A stretch of DNA of 64,000 nt. It comes from Adiantum capillus-veneris. Lineage: Eukaryota; Streptophyta; Polypodiopsida; Polypodiales; Pteridaceae. The notes under the pieces were generated by a model. It saw only the letters and a program-made list of their open reading frames with translations. It ran no database searches and was not told the origin of the DNA. Location of the stretch: assembly GCA_014529385.2 (NCBI GenBank), contig CM043958.1, positions 123,862,817 through 123,926,816 of the forward strand, written 5' to 3'. Both the position numbers and the translations under genes were made by a program. Shown here piece after piece: positions 21,836 to 33,468 of the stretch (its first letter is position 1; every line of letters starts with the position of its first letter).

Positions 21836-23779
21836 ATAATGTCAAGCCACATGCGTTCTTACAAGTGATCTGCTACTATTTGAGGATGGGCCAGTACCCT
21901 TGGAGCATCTATGAAAAGGGCCACTCAACCAAGGGCAGTATCCCTATCGCAGCAGTACACTAGCCTTTCATAGAGCTTGCATCTATCTGAAATTGCAGGT
22001 GAATCTCCAAAAGAGTTTTGTACTGAGAGCTTCAGCATCGTCCTCTAAAGCTGCAAAGTACGACCATGAGAAAACAGGGCACACACATATCAGGTTCTGT
22101 AATGTAATCTTAAGAATAGACAGTGCTTAACTAGAGAGTCTAGCATCAGATAGATTTTAGGGTTTATTGAACCATGTGAGTTTCCTGGAATTTATTTGTG
22201 CTTCCAGGATCATTATTTGCTATGTTCATTCTTTTATATGGTTGTTTGAACCTCAGAGTAGTACTCTAAAGTATTAGATCTTCATTCTTCAGCAATGTCG
22301 GGTGAAATGTTGTTGGTTGAAGTCACGGTCATTTTTTGAGCAGCTATAATGACAAAAAGTTAGCAATGTTAGTTTCCATCGCAAATTCTCATTTTGAAAA
22401 TGCATGTGGCTTTCTAAAAAGAACTTGTACATTTGTTAGTTTAGATGTCCGTTATGTTCCGACTATGCAGGCTCCAAACAAGGTTTGGCGCTTTTTTCAG
22501 AGCCTTTATGTTTTCTTTGTACTTGTTCTTGCTCTTTGTTGCTAGATAAGTGTCCCCCTCCCCCTCTCTCTTCCATTTTCTCCTTTTTTGTACAATTTCA
22601 TTTGCAAAAGCAGTAATCTTTTAAAGGTACTATTAGCATTAGTTTGACCTCTTGGGGAACTTTAAGGGATGCCATCGAGAGCAACGGGACTCGCATTGTA
22701 GCAATGATTGGTCTGCAATACTGATCATTATCTGAGAGCAGGGTTTTGTTTATGCATATTAATCATTGTTCTGACCTGTAGGAGGGTTTGAATGAATGTA
22801 ATAAAGAACGAAACGGAGTAGCACGCCACTGTGGAGCTGAATTTATTCTTGTCAAGTCAGGTTCATGCTCAGCATAGAACACCCAATTTGTAAGTGCATG
22901 AGGGGTGGTAAGTTTTTAAATTGTACTCTAACCTACAAATTGTTGACTTGTCTCTACAGACAACTCTTTAATAAGCCATAACTATGGTTGTAAGGAATGA
23001 ACTTACCTATGGGGAACACACATATAGTGAAAATGACACGAAAGGGTCATGGCAGAGGCCTACCACGATTTTTAGGCAGGGCAGGAGCACGCCCTTGTGA
23101 TTTGTCCGGGCAAGGGGGACCATGTCCTCCTCCCCGTTGCAACATGCAAGAAACCAGTGTAGTTTAATCTCCCATCCTCTCCTATTTGTTTAAGTGATTA
23201 AACATTGTTTCTCATACACATAGCAATTGTGGTGGTCTTGAGCTTAAACCATAATTGGTGAGCAACCGCCAACATAGCCAATGAACTTGGAGATGACTTT
23301 GATGGATTCTCGGTGGCAATGCCACCATAACAAGCAAGCTATTTTGAAACAACACATAGCATGAACTAAATAAATCCTATAGTGACATGTTTGGCACTAT
23401 TATAAAAAAACTTTTAAGATGGATGATAATCATGCTCACTCCTTGTAGCAAGGAGATTCACATTAAATTCTAGACACAGAGAATCACCTCTTATACTTAT
23501 CTCTTGTACATATTTCTCCTTCTTTCTTTAGTGGGAACACCTCTCATACACCTTTGTACCTTCACTTGTCTTGCATGTCCTTCCCTATCTCATATTGCGT
23601 CTCACACCTCTCATCTCTTAAATATATTCACATGAGACTTGGAAATACTATCATTCTTTGTCAGTGTACCCACTCCTTTGATTTACATTAGTGGTGTGTT
23701 ATCACATTGCAACATCACACTTGGACCTCAAAGTACACTTGTACACAAATACACCGTCATGAACACAACTTGCACTTGG
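21836..23779. other. PEX3 3' untranslated and downstream region; no gene
   Basis: A candidate polyadenylation signal AATAAA lies at 22800-22805, nearly 1 kb after the stop, so a nearer unrecognised signal is possible. Short open frames (for example 22336-22545) do not resemble known proteins. From about 22870 on the sequence is unremarkable intergenic DNA. Confidence 0.4.
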
Positions 23780-23985
23780 TTTTTTTCAATATTTAATTAG
23801 GGGATGGTAGTAGAGAGAACTTTGTACATATTTGCATATTTGCGACCAGACATACTATACACATCCAACCCACAAGGGGCTTCCTCCGTGGAGAAGTTGG
23901 TAGCAACCATTGAGCGCAACCCATGAGCCTCGAACCCTCAACCTTGGGGTGTTACATTATGAAGGCTCAGCCAACTAAGCTACGC
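23780..23985 (-). mobile_element. tRNA-derived SINE candidate
   Basis: Read on the minus strand, an A box (TAGCTTAGTTGG, 23971-23982) and a B box (GGTTCGAGGCT, 23926-23936) are spaced as in a tRNA gene. A tRNA-unrelated body follows, ending in an A run (seen as T7 at 23780-23786). Similar words, CTTGCACTTG and CTTGCACCTTG, flank the two ends and may be a mutated target duplication. The cloverleaf arms do not close, so this is not a working tRNA. Confidence 0.55.
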
Positions 23986-23999
23986 TTTTTGGGTGACAC

Positions 24000-25340
24000 C
24001 TTGCACCTTGAATGCTAATCTTGAATGCACGCTTCTCATTAGAGTGATGTACACATGAGGCTAGCTTAATATGACTATATATTGCTCTTTTTTTAATGAA
24101 AATCCATCGAGACATTTTTGTGTTTGGCCTTATTTATCTTTAGCAAGATGAAATAGCACACTTGTATTGAGGCACTTTGCTTTGTTAGCTTGATACTTTT
24201 GGCATTATAAACATATACGTATTCTAATACATTCCCAACTAGTAGAATTGCACTAGTACTATTGCATTGGTCTTTTGAACACCAATTTAGATACACATTT
24301 GACTATCTTAATACTCATAACACCATTTCTAGTGCACTATGCAACAATGGTGTCGCTTGCTTGCTGGCAATGGTCATAGATGTTGAGGTTCAAAACAATT
24401 AAGCGCTTTTTTCATTATTGAAGATTCTTCATGATATTCTTGGTGGGAAGTCACATCTAAGCTTGATGCTACAATAAAGGGTCTTCCCATAGACTTTATT
24501 GGTGCCCATTTTTGGCCTAATGTCACAAAAGTTGTTTAACATGACAATAAGCTCAGAAACCATGAGTAAAAAAATTGCATCCTTGCCCTATCCTTCGAGG
24601 CAATAATGTAATTCATCTCTAGGATTAATTCAATCAACATTCTTTCTTCCATCATGAATGGGCTCGCTTGTTAATTGGCCCTAATCCTTCAAATTCAAGG
24701 GTACCCACAATCTACCCTTGCATTGTAAGTATCCATTATACTTTCCATCGATTGAATTTGTGCCTTGTGAGAGGTAAAAATGTTTTTCTAGCCTAGATTT
24801 ATAATTTTTAGTCAAGAACCATTTATTACAATCATTTACACTTTTATTAATGTGAGGGAAATCCCTTTTTAACCATACTTCTCCCAATAGCCCACGATCA
24901 ATCATGTTTACATGTGCCCTTGAGAGATTCTAATAACTCACACTTCTACTCTAGAATTAGAGCATCAAAAAGGCTGTTAGAGTTCTGGTTAGGTCACAAG
25001 GCATAAGCATTCTCTAAATGTCCAAATCAAGTATGAAACTCTTATCTTCTTCACATATATTGATTGAATGTGCACTTGTTGGCATTTTGAGAAATATATA
25101 TTGCACGTCCAAATCAAGTATTAAAACTCTAAAATTATGCACATCTATTGATTGAATGCACACTTGATGTCACTTTGGGAAATATGTGCTGCACCTTGTA
25201 GATAATAGAATGAAGGTGAGATAAAAAAGTAGATGCTTGTTTTTTTGGCAATTGTTAATCTATGCCTCTATCCTTGGCCTCAATGAAACTAATCTATAAG
25301 AGTGTTTGTAGAGATGTTATTTCTTGCATCCTTAGAGGAA
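24000..25340. other. AT-rich intergenic DNA with a ~90-bp tandem repeat
   Basis: No gene is supported. Two copies of a unit of about 90 bp containing GTCCAAATCAAGTAT, TATTGATTGAATG and GAAATAT lie at about 25018-25105 and 25107-25197. Confidence 0.5.
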
Positions 25341-25418
25341 GATATTGTTAGGAAATATGACGTAGTTAAATAGATATTTGAGTAGATTACTTAATGGAGA
25401 GAGATAGATTTCACACAC

Positions 25419-25588
25419 TGTCAGGACAAGGGTCCTGTACCCTAAGAACTAGGATAGTCATGGACTATGGCCAAGGTCAGGCTAGGCAATGTGGACAGGG
25501 GATCCGTCTAGGGCAAGGGGCTAGGAGCCCGCCTATATAAAGGGAGGTTGGGAGGAGGATCTCAGAGTCTAGTTCCCTAGTTCTTACA
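25419..25588 (+). repeat. 5' LTR of the chromovirus, 170 bp
   Basis: Starts TGTCAGGACAAGG and ends CTTACA. A TATATAAA box (about 25533-25540) and a CTAG-rich segment are visible. It is unusually short for an LTR. Confidence 0.92.
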
Positions 25589-25589
25589 C

Positions 25590-25601
25590 TGGTATCAAAG
25601 C
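25590..25601 (+). other. Primer-binding site of the chromovirus
   Basis: TGGTATCAAAGC lies one base after the 5' LTR; one base differs from the common TGGTATCAGAGC. Confidence 0.88.
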
Positions 25602-26386
25602 TTAGGAGTCTCTCTTCCACTCTCTCTCTAGGCGTAGTCTCTTTAGGTCCCTAAAAGCAAGCTCTTTGGGTGAGAACCGTGGCTTTTTGGGGGCTTTTCA
25701 AAAAATAGACAGTTTTCTTGCCAAATCGGGACGCCTTTCCCGTTTGGGAACTGTGTGTGTGGTGGGTGATTTCGCGAGGTCTTTGGCTTGCTTGCAGCGC
25801 CATGGGGAGGTAGAGTTTTGCGCCAACAACTCTCGGCTATAGCCGGCCCTAGCACGCCATAGCTTCTTCTCTTCGACCTTGCGCTGTGTAGAGCTCGCTG
25901 CCTGTGTTTTTTTCCCTTCAAAATTCGCTATTTTCACATTTGTGAGGCCCTTTGGCCATTAGCCTTAGGCCTTGGCCACTACTAGTGACCCTTCCCACAA
26001 GCGATTCAGCAAACCAAAGTGGTCGAGAGAGCCAGAGCAACACAAGCAAGGGAAGAAAACACTCGGCTTCCCATCGAATCTCACGAAGTCCAACTACGCT
26101 CAGTACCTGCAGAAATTTACAGAACCTGCATATTTTTTTTGGCAATGACTTCAAGAGGCGTTCAAGCAACATAATAGTCGACGCTTCCAACAATTAAGCT
26201 TCGACTCAAAGGTAAAGTTTCAACCATACATGGTGCGGAGTTCGATTTGTACCCTGCCGGTGCAAATTATTGTTTATTCGACGATTAAATGCTACGATGC
26301 GGAAAGGGGAGTTCGCTATACTTTGCAAGTGCTACCAAAATCAGGTTTTTTTTTTCTGAGTACTTCTTTCACCGCACTGTGTAGCC

Positions 26387-27190
26387 ATGGATTCGGATAT
26401 CAACATGACATTCGATTTTGAGCAAAGTACTCCCGATCTCGCCAATGACGGCTCGCGGCCGGATCCTCTCAACGAGAGTACCCGCGACGCTACGACAGGA
26501 GAAGATACTTATGAATTGCTCGATATTCAAGAATTTCGTGCACTTCAGACACGCATGAAAGTCATGGATGAAAATTTTAAGGCTTTAAATGAAAATGTTA
26601 CTAAACTTTCCACATTAGTCATTTAATTGATGCAACAGCAGAATAAGAGTCCGGCTGACACCCACATGCATGAGCACGTTGGAACACAAGGGCAAGGCCC
26701 AATTAATGAAACACTGCATACTCTCACTGCCAAAGAGGTAGATGATTTGTTGAAGAATTTTAAACCACCAGTTTTCAAGGGTGAAGACCGGGACCGCAAT
26801 AAAGATGCAGTTAACATCTTTCTCAGTAAATGGGATGGAATTCACGCCTTATGGCGAACTCCGGATGCAGTAAGAGCTCTGCAAACGAGCTTAACTCTGG
26901 AAGGCAAGGCCTACAAATGGTGGATGTCTCTCAAGGAGAAGAACATCATACCGCAGAGTTGGGCAGCCTTTGAATCAATGTTTAGCAAGGAATTTTTGCC
27001 TACAAACGAGGCCGATCGGAATTGGACCGCTTGGGACACGTGTTCCATGCGCCAATATCCGTCACTCCTTGAATATATCTCTCACTATAGGGATGTCATC
27101 CTCAAGTTGGAAGGCTTGGATACCTTTCAACAAGTACAAGGGTTCATACGAGGTCTGACTTCAGAACTTAAGAAGTATGTCAAATCTTAG
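26387..27190 (+). pseudogene. Chromovirus gag, N-terminal and capsid part
   Basis: Two stretches in one frame, separated by a stop near 26624. The second holds the gag core: LKNFKPPVFKGE, LTLEGKAYKWWMSL, SWAAFESMFSKEFLP and QVQGFIRGL, typical of chromovirus gag. Another in-frame stop follows near 27188. An upstream coiled helix (FRALQTRMKVMDENFKALNE) is also normal for these gags. The protein would assemble the capsid-like particle, but the stops make this copy inactive. Confidence 0.88.
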
Positions 27191-27217
27191 GACCCTAAAA
27201 CACTTGAGGAAGCCATA

Positions 27218-27847
27218 GTGAAAGCACATATTCATGATGACCCTGATGATAAGAAAACACATAACAGTAACGTGCCTGCTAGTACACATAGTAACACACG
27301 CACTCAGTACGGGCACAATAAAAGAAAATTTATAGTTGCTAATTCAGATGCATCTAAAAAACCCAAGGGGTCCAGGCATCCTCTCTCCCCTGAGGATTTT
27401 TATAAGGCCAAGAAAGAGAAGCTATGTTTTCAATGCTTAGGAAGAGGCCATGGAAAAAAGGATTGTCCCAAGGGGAAATCTGTTGCCCAGGGGAAGGAGA
27501 AAGCAGTGCACACGGTGCAACTACTGCCTCTCGAGTCTTCCTCCAAGTTCTCTACAGTGGAAGTAACACACACTGAGGTGGTGCATGAATACTGTCTCAC
27601 AGCTTCCATGTGGCAACAAACCTTTGGACCACATAAGTTAGTACGTATGCATGGACATCTGCAAGGGCACAAGGTGCACATCTTGGTAGATGAAAGTGCT
27701 ACGCACAATTTCGTCAATTATGGATTGGTGAAAAAGCTCAAACTGCCTCAAACTCCGAGTACCCACCACTACAAGGTAGAAATGATGAATGGACATGATA
27801 GTGAAATATGGGATACTCAATGCCGAGCTGTTCCATTGGAAGTATAA
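27218..27847 (+). pseudogene. Chromovirus nucleocapsid knuckle and protease
   Basis: Same frame as the gag piece upstream. A CCHC zinc knuckle CFQCLGRGHGKKDCP lies about 70 residues in. The retropepsin active-site segment follows as VHILVDESATHNFVNYGLV, where the catalytic D-S/T-G has become D-E-S, which probably abolishes cleavage. A stop at about 27845 truncates the protease; the second protease segment continues in-frame at 27863-28072 (ADVVLGGEWL). Confidence 0.85.
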
Positions 27848-28052
27848 GGGTACTCTCCTTGTTTGGATTTTCAAGCTATGAATATGGAAAAGGCTGATGT
27901 GGTTCTTGGTGGGGAGTGGTTGCATAGACTAGGACCATCACTGATGCGTAGCTATGAGCACAACAGTTTGATGTTTGATTCCCATGGCACACATGTGTTG
28001 TTGTTAGGAGAAAAGAATATACCATCATCCACTGATTTGTACTGCCGAGCTT

Positions 28053-29050
28053 ATGCAGCTCGTTTCTCATAATGAAATAGAACAGGTTTTCTTGTGTTAT
28101 TCACTGTCTCATTTTCTTTCTAACATTAAGTCTGTTCAACATTCCTCAATGCCGCATGCTTCTCTCTCCTCTATTCCGCCAATTTCTAATTCTACACAAG
28201 CAAACGTTGCTAATCAATTACAAAAATTGTTAAAGGAATTTCAAGATGTCTTTCCTAATGATTTGCCATCAGGTTTACCGCTGACACGCTCAGTGAAACA
28301 TGGCATTGACGTGGCTGCAGATTGTAAACCTGTTAGTAAACCACCTTACCGTATGAGTTACTCAGAGGCTGCTGAGGTGGAACGTCAGCTTGCTGACTAC
28401 CTTAGCAGAGGGTTTATACAACCCAATTCTTCACCATGGGCTTCGTCTATCCTTTTGGTGAAGAAAAAGGACGGCAGTATGCGCATGTGCGTAGACTACC
28501 GGGGTTTAAATGTGGTTACAGTTAAGAACAAATACCCATTGCCAAAGGTAGATGAGTTATTTGATAAGCTATCTCATGCTCGCATTTCACGAAAATCGAC
28601 TTGCGGTCAGGATATCACCAAGTCCGTATTCGTCTTGCCGATATACCTAAGACTGCATTCCAAACACGGTTTGGACATTACGAGTTTTTGGTGATGCCCT
28701 TTGGGTTAACCAATGCACCCGCGACATTCATGAAACTTATGAATAGTGTCTTGAAACCATATTTGGGCAAATTTGTCATTGTGTTCCTCGATGACATTCT
28801 AGTTTATAATGCTTCTGAAGAAGAGCACTTACAACATCTCAGGCAAGTGTTCGAAGTGTTACGTGCAAACAACTTATATGCCAAGGAATCTAAATGTGAT
28901 TTTCTCAAGGAAGAAATTCATTATTTAGGGCATGTTATTTCAGCTAATGGCCTATACATGGATAAATCCAAAGTGGATACCATCCGGAAATGGCCACCTC
29001 CTAATAATCTGGAAGAATTACAGATCTTTTTAGACTTTGCAAGTTTTTAG
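28053..29050 (+). pseudogene. Chromovirus reverse transcriptase
   Basis: The N-terminal half (28053-28600, one frame) has [37 protein letters not shown] and CVDYRGLN. After a frame change near 28590 the rest (28601-29050) has the catalytic [34 protein letters not shown] and KWPPP. The key FLDD motif is intact, but the frameshift and the stop at 29048 inactivate the copy. Confidence 0.93.
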
Positions 29051-29089
29051 CGAAGGTTCGTTAAAAACTATGGTCGCATTGTTGTACCT

Positions 29090-29580
29090 ATGACGGACCA
29101 ACTAAAAGGCAAAGGTAAGGCTTTTCCATGGGGTTCCGCTCAACAGCACAATTTTGAAACACTCAAAGATGCATTAGCTACAGCTCCTATATTGGCTATT
29201 GTAGATCCTTTGAAACCATTCGTTTTGGAAACGGATGCCAGTGACCGTGCTATTGGAGCAGTCCTGTTACAAGAAGGACGGCCAATTGCATTTGAAAGTA
29301 AGAAGCTGGATGCAGCTCAGCAGAATTATTCTGCTTACAAACGCGAGCTCTATGCAATAGTGTCTCCTTAAAGACATGGCATCACTATCTGTATGGTGCT
29401 CAGTTCGAGATTGTGTTCGACCATGAAAGCATCAAATGGTTTACACAACAAATAGATTTAAAGGGTCGAAAAGCCAGGTGGGCCGAGATCCTTCAAGAAT
29501 ATGACGCCAAGTTAAGGTATCGCAAAGGCCGATACAATATAGTGGCAGACGCTCTCAATCGAATGCCAGAGATCAATTAG
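29090..29580 (+). pseudogene. Chromovirus RNase H domain
   Basis: The frame shows FVLETDASDRAIGAVLLQE and the block LDAAQQNYSAYKRELYAIV, the first catalytic residues (D, E) of retroviral-type RNase H. A frame change near 29370 precedes the rest (FDHESIKWF, VADALNR). It would remove the RNA template during reverse transcription. Confidence 0.9.
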
Positions 29581-29759
29581 CTCTTGTTCACGGAACTTCG
29601 TAGTGAATTTTTAGAATCTCTTAAGGGCAAATATGAGCAAGATGAAGCATATTCCAAAGTGTGGAGCCATGTTTAAAAGAGGGATCCTTCTCACTCCAAT
29701 GCAGGTAGTGTACAGTTAACCTTCATACCTAGTTCTCCTTTATCAAGTGATGAACTACA

Positions 29760-31022
29760 GTGATGGAAGCATTTGACCATCGACAATGGGTACCTACTCC
29801 ACAAGGGGAGAGTTTGTGTACCGATGGACACAGACATTCGGCGCCAAATTCTTATGAATGTCATGATAGTCCAAGTGCAGGGCACCCGGGGATTAGAAAA
29901 ACTTATTCTCTTGTACGACGACAGTTTTACTGGCCAGGCCTGCATGGCTTTGTTCAAGCTTATGTCTTGCATTGCCAAAAATGTCAAGTTAACAAAGCAG
30001 AGCACCTAAAAGCAGGAGGACTCTTACCTCCTTTGAAATTTCCCAATGGAAAATGGGAAAGTATCTCCATGGATTTCATTGTAGGTTTACCAACCACTAT
30101 ACGAGGTCATGACTCAGTATGGGTGGTCGTAGACAGGTTGACTAAACTATGTAAGTTTATTCCGACCAAATCAACGGTTAAGACACCGGAACTAGCAAGG
30201 TTATTTGTGGACAATCTATACAAATTGTATGAGCTACCAAGTAAAATTGTTAGTAACCGTGACCCCAAGTTTAACAGCCACTTTTGGAGAGCTGTATTTA
30301 AACGATTGGGTACACAACTCAACTTCAGTACAACTGACCATCCAGAAACAGATGGTCAAACGGAACGGGTTAACCAGGTGCTAAAGGATATGCTAAGAGC
30401 ATACGTCAGCAAAAAACTGACAGACTGGGAAGAATACTTACCTATTCTTGAGTTTTCCTACAACAGTTCTAAGCATGTCACAACGGGCTTCAGTCCTTTC
30501 ATGCTCATGTACGGGTTTCAACCTAGGTCACCAATTACGGTGGGGTTGGAAATCGAAAAACTCCAACAGGTTAAGGATTTTCTCCAAGACCACATGGATA
30601 TGCTGAAACTTGCTCGTCAGAATGTCCGACAAGCACAGGATAGGTATAAGAAATACGCTGATGAGAAACGTCGGCAAGTTACTTTCGAAGAAGGGGAGGA
30701 AGTATTTTTACGTCTGCCAGAACATTCAGAAAGTCTGAAAACTGGACCGACACCTAAATTATCTCCCCGATATTGTGGGCCTTTCAAAATACTCAAGCGA
30801 GTTGGTGATCGTGCCTACAAACTACTACTACCATCACACTCTCGCATTCATCCGGTGTTTCATGTAAGCCGTCTACGAAAGCGGTTACATGGGGACGACA
30901 ACGTCATTGACCAACAGGTTTTGGTCGATTACATTGAACCTCTACTTTACCGCATGAACCAAAACGTGTTATGGATTACCATGAGTTGCGTACACGACAT
31001 CATGTACGACAACAAGCCTTAA
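29760..31022 (+). pseudogene. Chromovirus integrase (420 codons open)
   Basis: The longest open piece of the nested element. An HHCC zinc-binding region comes first (AGHPGIRKT; HCQKCQVNK). The core follows with SMDFIVGLP (first D), VSNRDPKFNSHFW (second D; SDRD is usual) and DGQTERVNQVLK (E). The C-terminal DNA-binding part (YCGPFKILKRVGDRAYKL, IHPVFHVSRLRK) is intact. The zinc region starts in a different frame near 29850, so the reading frame was broken upstream. Confidence 0.93.
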
Positions 31023-31137
31023 TCAAGTGGAAAGACCGACCTGAAGAAGGTGCCACTTGGGAAAACATTAGTGTTCTTAACAAGAAGTTTCCCACTTTTG
31101 TTTTCGAGAACGAAAACTCTTCTTTAAGGGAGGAGTA
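31023..31137 (+). pseudogene. C-terminal chromodomain remnant
   Basis: After a frame change near 30970 the coding sequence continues through ALIKWKDRPEEGATWEN, the aromatic and acidic pattern of a chromodomain. This places the element in the chromovirus lineage, whose chromodomain is thought to direct integration to marked chromatin. It ends just before the purine tract. Confidence 0.75.
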
Positions 31138-31138
31138 A

Positions 31139-31309
31139 TGTCAGGACAAGGGTCTTGTACCCTAAGAACTAGGATAGTCGTGGACTACGGCCAAGGGTCG
31201 GGCTAGGCAGTGTGGACAGGGGATCCGTCTAGAGCAAGGGGCTAGGAGCCTGCCTATATAAATGGAGGTTGGGAGGAGGATCTCAGAGTCTAGTTCCCTA
31301 GTTCTTACA
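31139..31309 (+). repeat. 3' LTR of the chromovirus
   Basis: A 171-bp partner of 25419-25588; preceded by the purine tract GGGAGGAG and followed by CACAT. Confidence 0.92.
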
Positions 31310-31314
31310 CACAT

Positions 31315-31326
31315 AAGAGATTATAG

Positions 31327-31401
<75 letters not shown>

Positions 31402-32063
31402 CACGATATACGTGGTTCACCCAATGTGGGCTACGTCTACAAGAAAGAAACCACTCAATGGCTTTAGTACTTCAAAACAAGAAGTAGTTTACAAAGGGAT
31501 TATACCCTTAATAGAGCTTCCGCCTTGCTTCACTTTCACCACCTCACACCCACCTTGTTACATCAACTTCACACTCTGAAATGTGTGTAGAAATGGCCTC
31601 CTTTTATAAGCCAAAAGGACTATCCTTTCTCATGAGAGGCAGCCATGTGTAGCCGCCCTTGTGTAGATAAGTCCAAATCGGACCCTCCAATCCGCACATG
31701 TGTGGCCGCCCTTGAGAAGACAAGTCCACTTTTGAATTCGGCCACCGGCCACTGACTTCCAGCCACCGGCCACCCATGTGTGGCTGCCCTTGAGAAGACA
31801 AGTCCGCTTTTGAATTCGGCCACCGGCCATTGACTTCTGGCCACCGGCCAACCGACCGGTCGTTTTCCAACCACTTTTCGACCGTCGTCCGGCCATAATA
31901 TTTGGGCGAAAAGGAATATTCCGACGAAGGGCCGTGAAAATTTTGGTTTCCGACGAGTGATTTTCTTTCACGCACGATGGCTTCTCCTCATAATGGGGGC
32001 CTTACAAATGTGCATTTTTACCACAAAAAATTACAAGGGGTAAATCACGCTCCATACTTAACA
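31315..32063 (-). repeat. Copia LTR A, right part (interrupted 3' LTR)
   Basis: This continues the LTR begun at 25346-25418 after the nested insertion. It contains a GA run (31331-31397). A segment of about 79 bp around GGCCGCCCTTGAGAAGACAAGTCC is duplicated in tandem (about 31690-31850), whereas LTR B has it once. On the minus strand it begins TGTTAAGTATGGAG, right after the purine tract AAGTGGGAGA. Confidence 0.88.
31331..31397. repeat. GA microsatellite within copia LTR A
   Basis: About 67 bp of GA; the same LTR position in LTR B (36151-36186) has about 36 bp. Confidence 0.96.
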
Positions 32064-32234
32064 ATCTCCCACTTAGAGACTGATCTCCAAACCAAACCTG
32101 TGACTGCTTTCCATCCTGGCTTCTTATCCTTGAATGCCGATTGAAGATGAGCAAAAGCTCAACTTCTCCTTATTGACCACCTTTGTAAACATGTCTGCAG
32201 GATTTTCACTTGTATGTACCTTTCCTAGCTTTAG

Positions 32235-32885
32235 CTATCCCTCTTCCAAAAGAGTGCGTATGAAGTGATATTTCATCTCAATGTGCTTCGTCCTTGAATG
32301 AAAGGCTGAATTCTTTGCAAGATGGATAGCAATTTGGCTATCACTGTACAAGACACACATGTCTTGTTTGAATCCAAGCTCTTCTAAGAATCTGTGAAGC
32401 CACATAATTTCTTTGCTTGCCTCCATCATTGCTACATACTCTGCTTCCGTGGTAGAAAGTGAGACCACTTTTTGTAGCTTTGAAGCCCAGCTTATTGTTG
32501 TGCCTCCAACCGTGAAGACATAGCCAGCAGTGCTCCTTCGAGTATCTTTGTCACCTGCCATATCTGCATTAGCATACCCTTCTAGAAAAATATTAGTTCC
32601 TCCAAAATACAAAGCATTTGTTGTTGTTCCTTTTAGATACCTAAGTATCCACTTCACAGGTTGCCAGTGCTCTTTACCTGGGTTGTCCATGAACCTGCTT
32701 ACAACTCCCACTGCATGTGTAATGTCTGGCCTTGTCCAGACCATAGCATACATAAGAGAACCTACCGCTGTAGCATATGGAACTTTAGACATATAGGCTA
32801 TCTCCTCTTGTGTCTTTGGACACATATCCTTGGTTAGTTTAAAGTGACCAGCCAAAGGTGTAGAAACTGGTTTTGCATTTTGCAT
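32235..32885 (-). pseudogene. Copia RNase H domain
   Basis: 216 codons with the copia tail motifs RYLKGT, YANADMAGDKDTRRSTAGYV, KLQKVVSLSTTEAEYVA, LYSDSQIAIHLAKN and RTKHIEMKYHFIR. The D, E and D catalytic residues are present. This is the best preserved part of the outer copia element. Confidence 0.94.
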
Positions 32886-33464
32886 TGCAAAACCTTTTTA
32901 GTACCTTCTTGATGTAATCCTTTTGAGATAGATTTATTGTCTTCTTCGTCCTGTCCCTTGATATTTTCATACCAAGTATCCTCTTTGCAGCACCTAAATC
33001 TTTCATTGAAAAAGATTTAGACAGCTCCTCTTTTAGGTCTTTGATGTCCTGCATTGCAATCGACATGTCATCAACATACAACATTAGGATGATGAACTTC
33101 CCATCTCCCAAATTCTTCGTTTAGACGAAGTGATCCGAGTTGCATCTTATGAATCCATGATCCAACATCCATTGATCAAACTTCAAGTACCATTATTTTG
33201 ATGCTTGCTTTAAACCATACAAGCTCTTCTTTAATCTGCAAACCATTTCTCCTTACCTTTTACTTCATACCCCTTTGGTTGAAGCATGTAGATTTCCTCC
33301 TCTAAGTCACCGTGAGGGAATGTCGTATTTACATCCATTTGCTTGAGATTTAAATCATGAGCAGCCACAAGGCTTAAGACAAGCTTAATTGAGTTCATTT
33401 TTACAACAGGAGAAAATATTTCATTGAAGTCAATACCTTTCTTTTGAGAAAACTCTTTTACCAC
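32839..33464 (-). pseudogene. Copia reverse transcriptase
   Basis: Split frames encode FSPVVKMNSIKLVLSLVA, MDVNTTFPHGDLEEEIYM (AFLHGDLEEEIYM is usual) and the catalytic LYVDDMSIA, then FSMKDLGAAKRILGM. Stops and frame changes lie between the pieces (about 33115-33230). YVDD itself is intact. Confidence 0.92.
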
Positions 33465-33468
33465 AAGC

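Larger units (their letters stand above)
25419..31309 (+). mobile_element. Gypsy chromovirus nested in the copia LTR
   Basis: Short LTRs (25419-25588 and 31139-31309), a primer site TGGTATCAAAGC, a purine tract AAGGGAGGAG, and gag, protease, RT, RNase H and integrase in gypsy order on the plus strand. The target duplication reads CACAC on the left and CACAT on the right. The uninterrupted version of the site in the other copia LTR (36132-36150) confirms the insertion point. The LTRs differ by about eight substitutions and one indel by eye. Confidence 0.95.

Noticed and set aside
23915-23990. Functional tRNA gene
   Set aside because: A and B boxes are present, but the acceptor and anticodon arms do not pair and the sequence continues into an unrelated A-tailed body.
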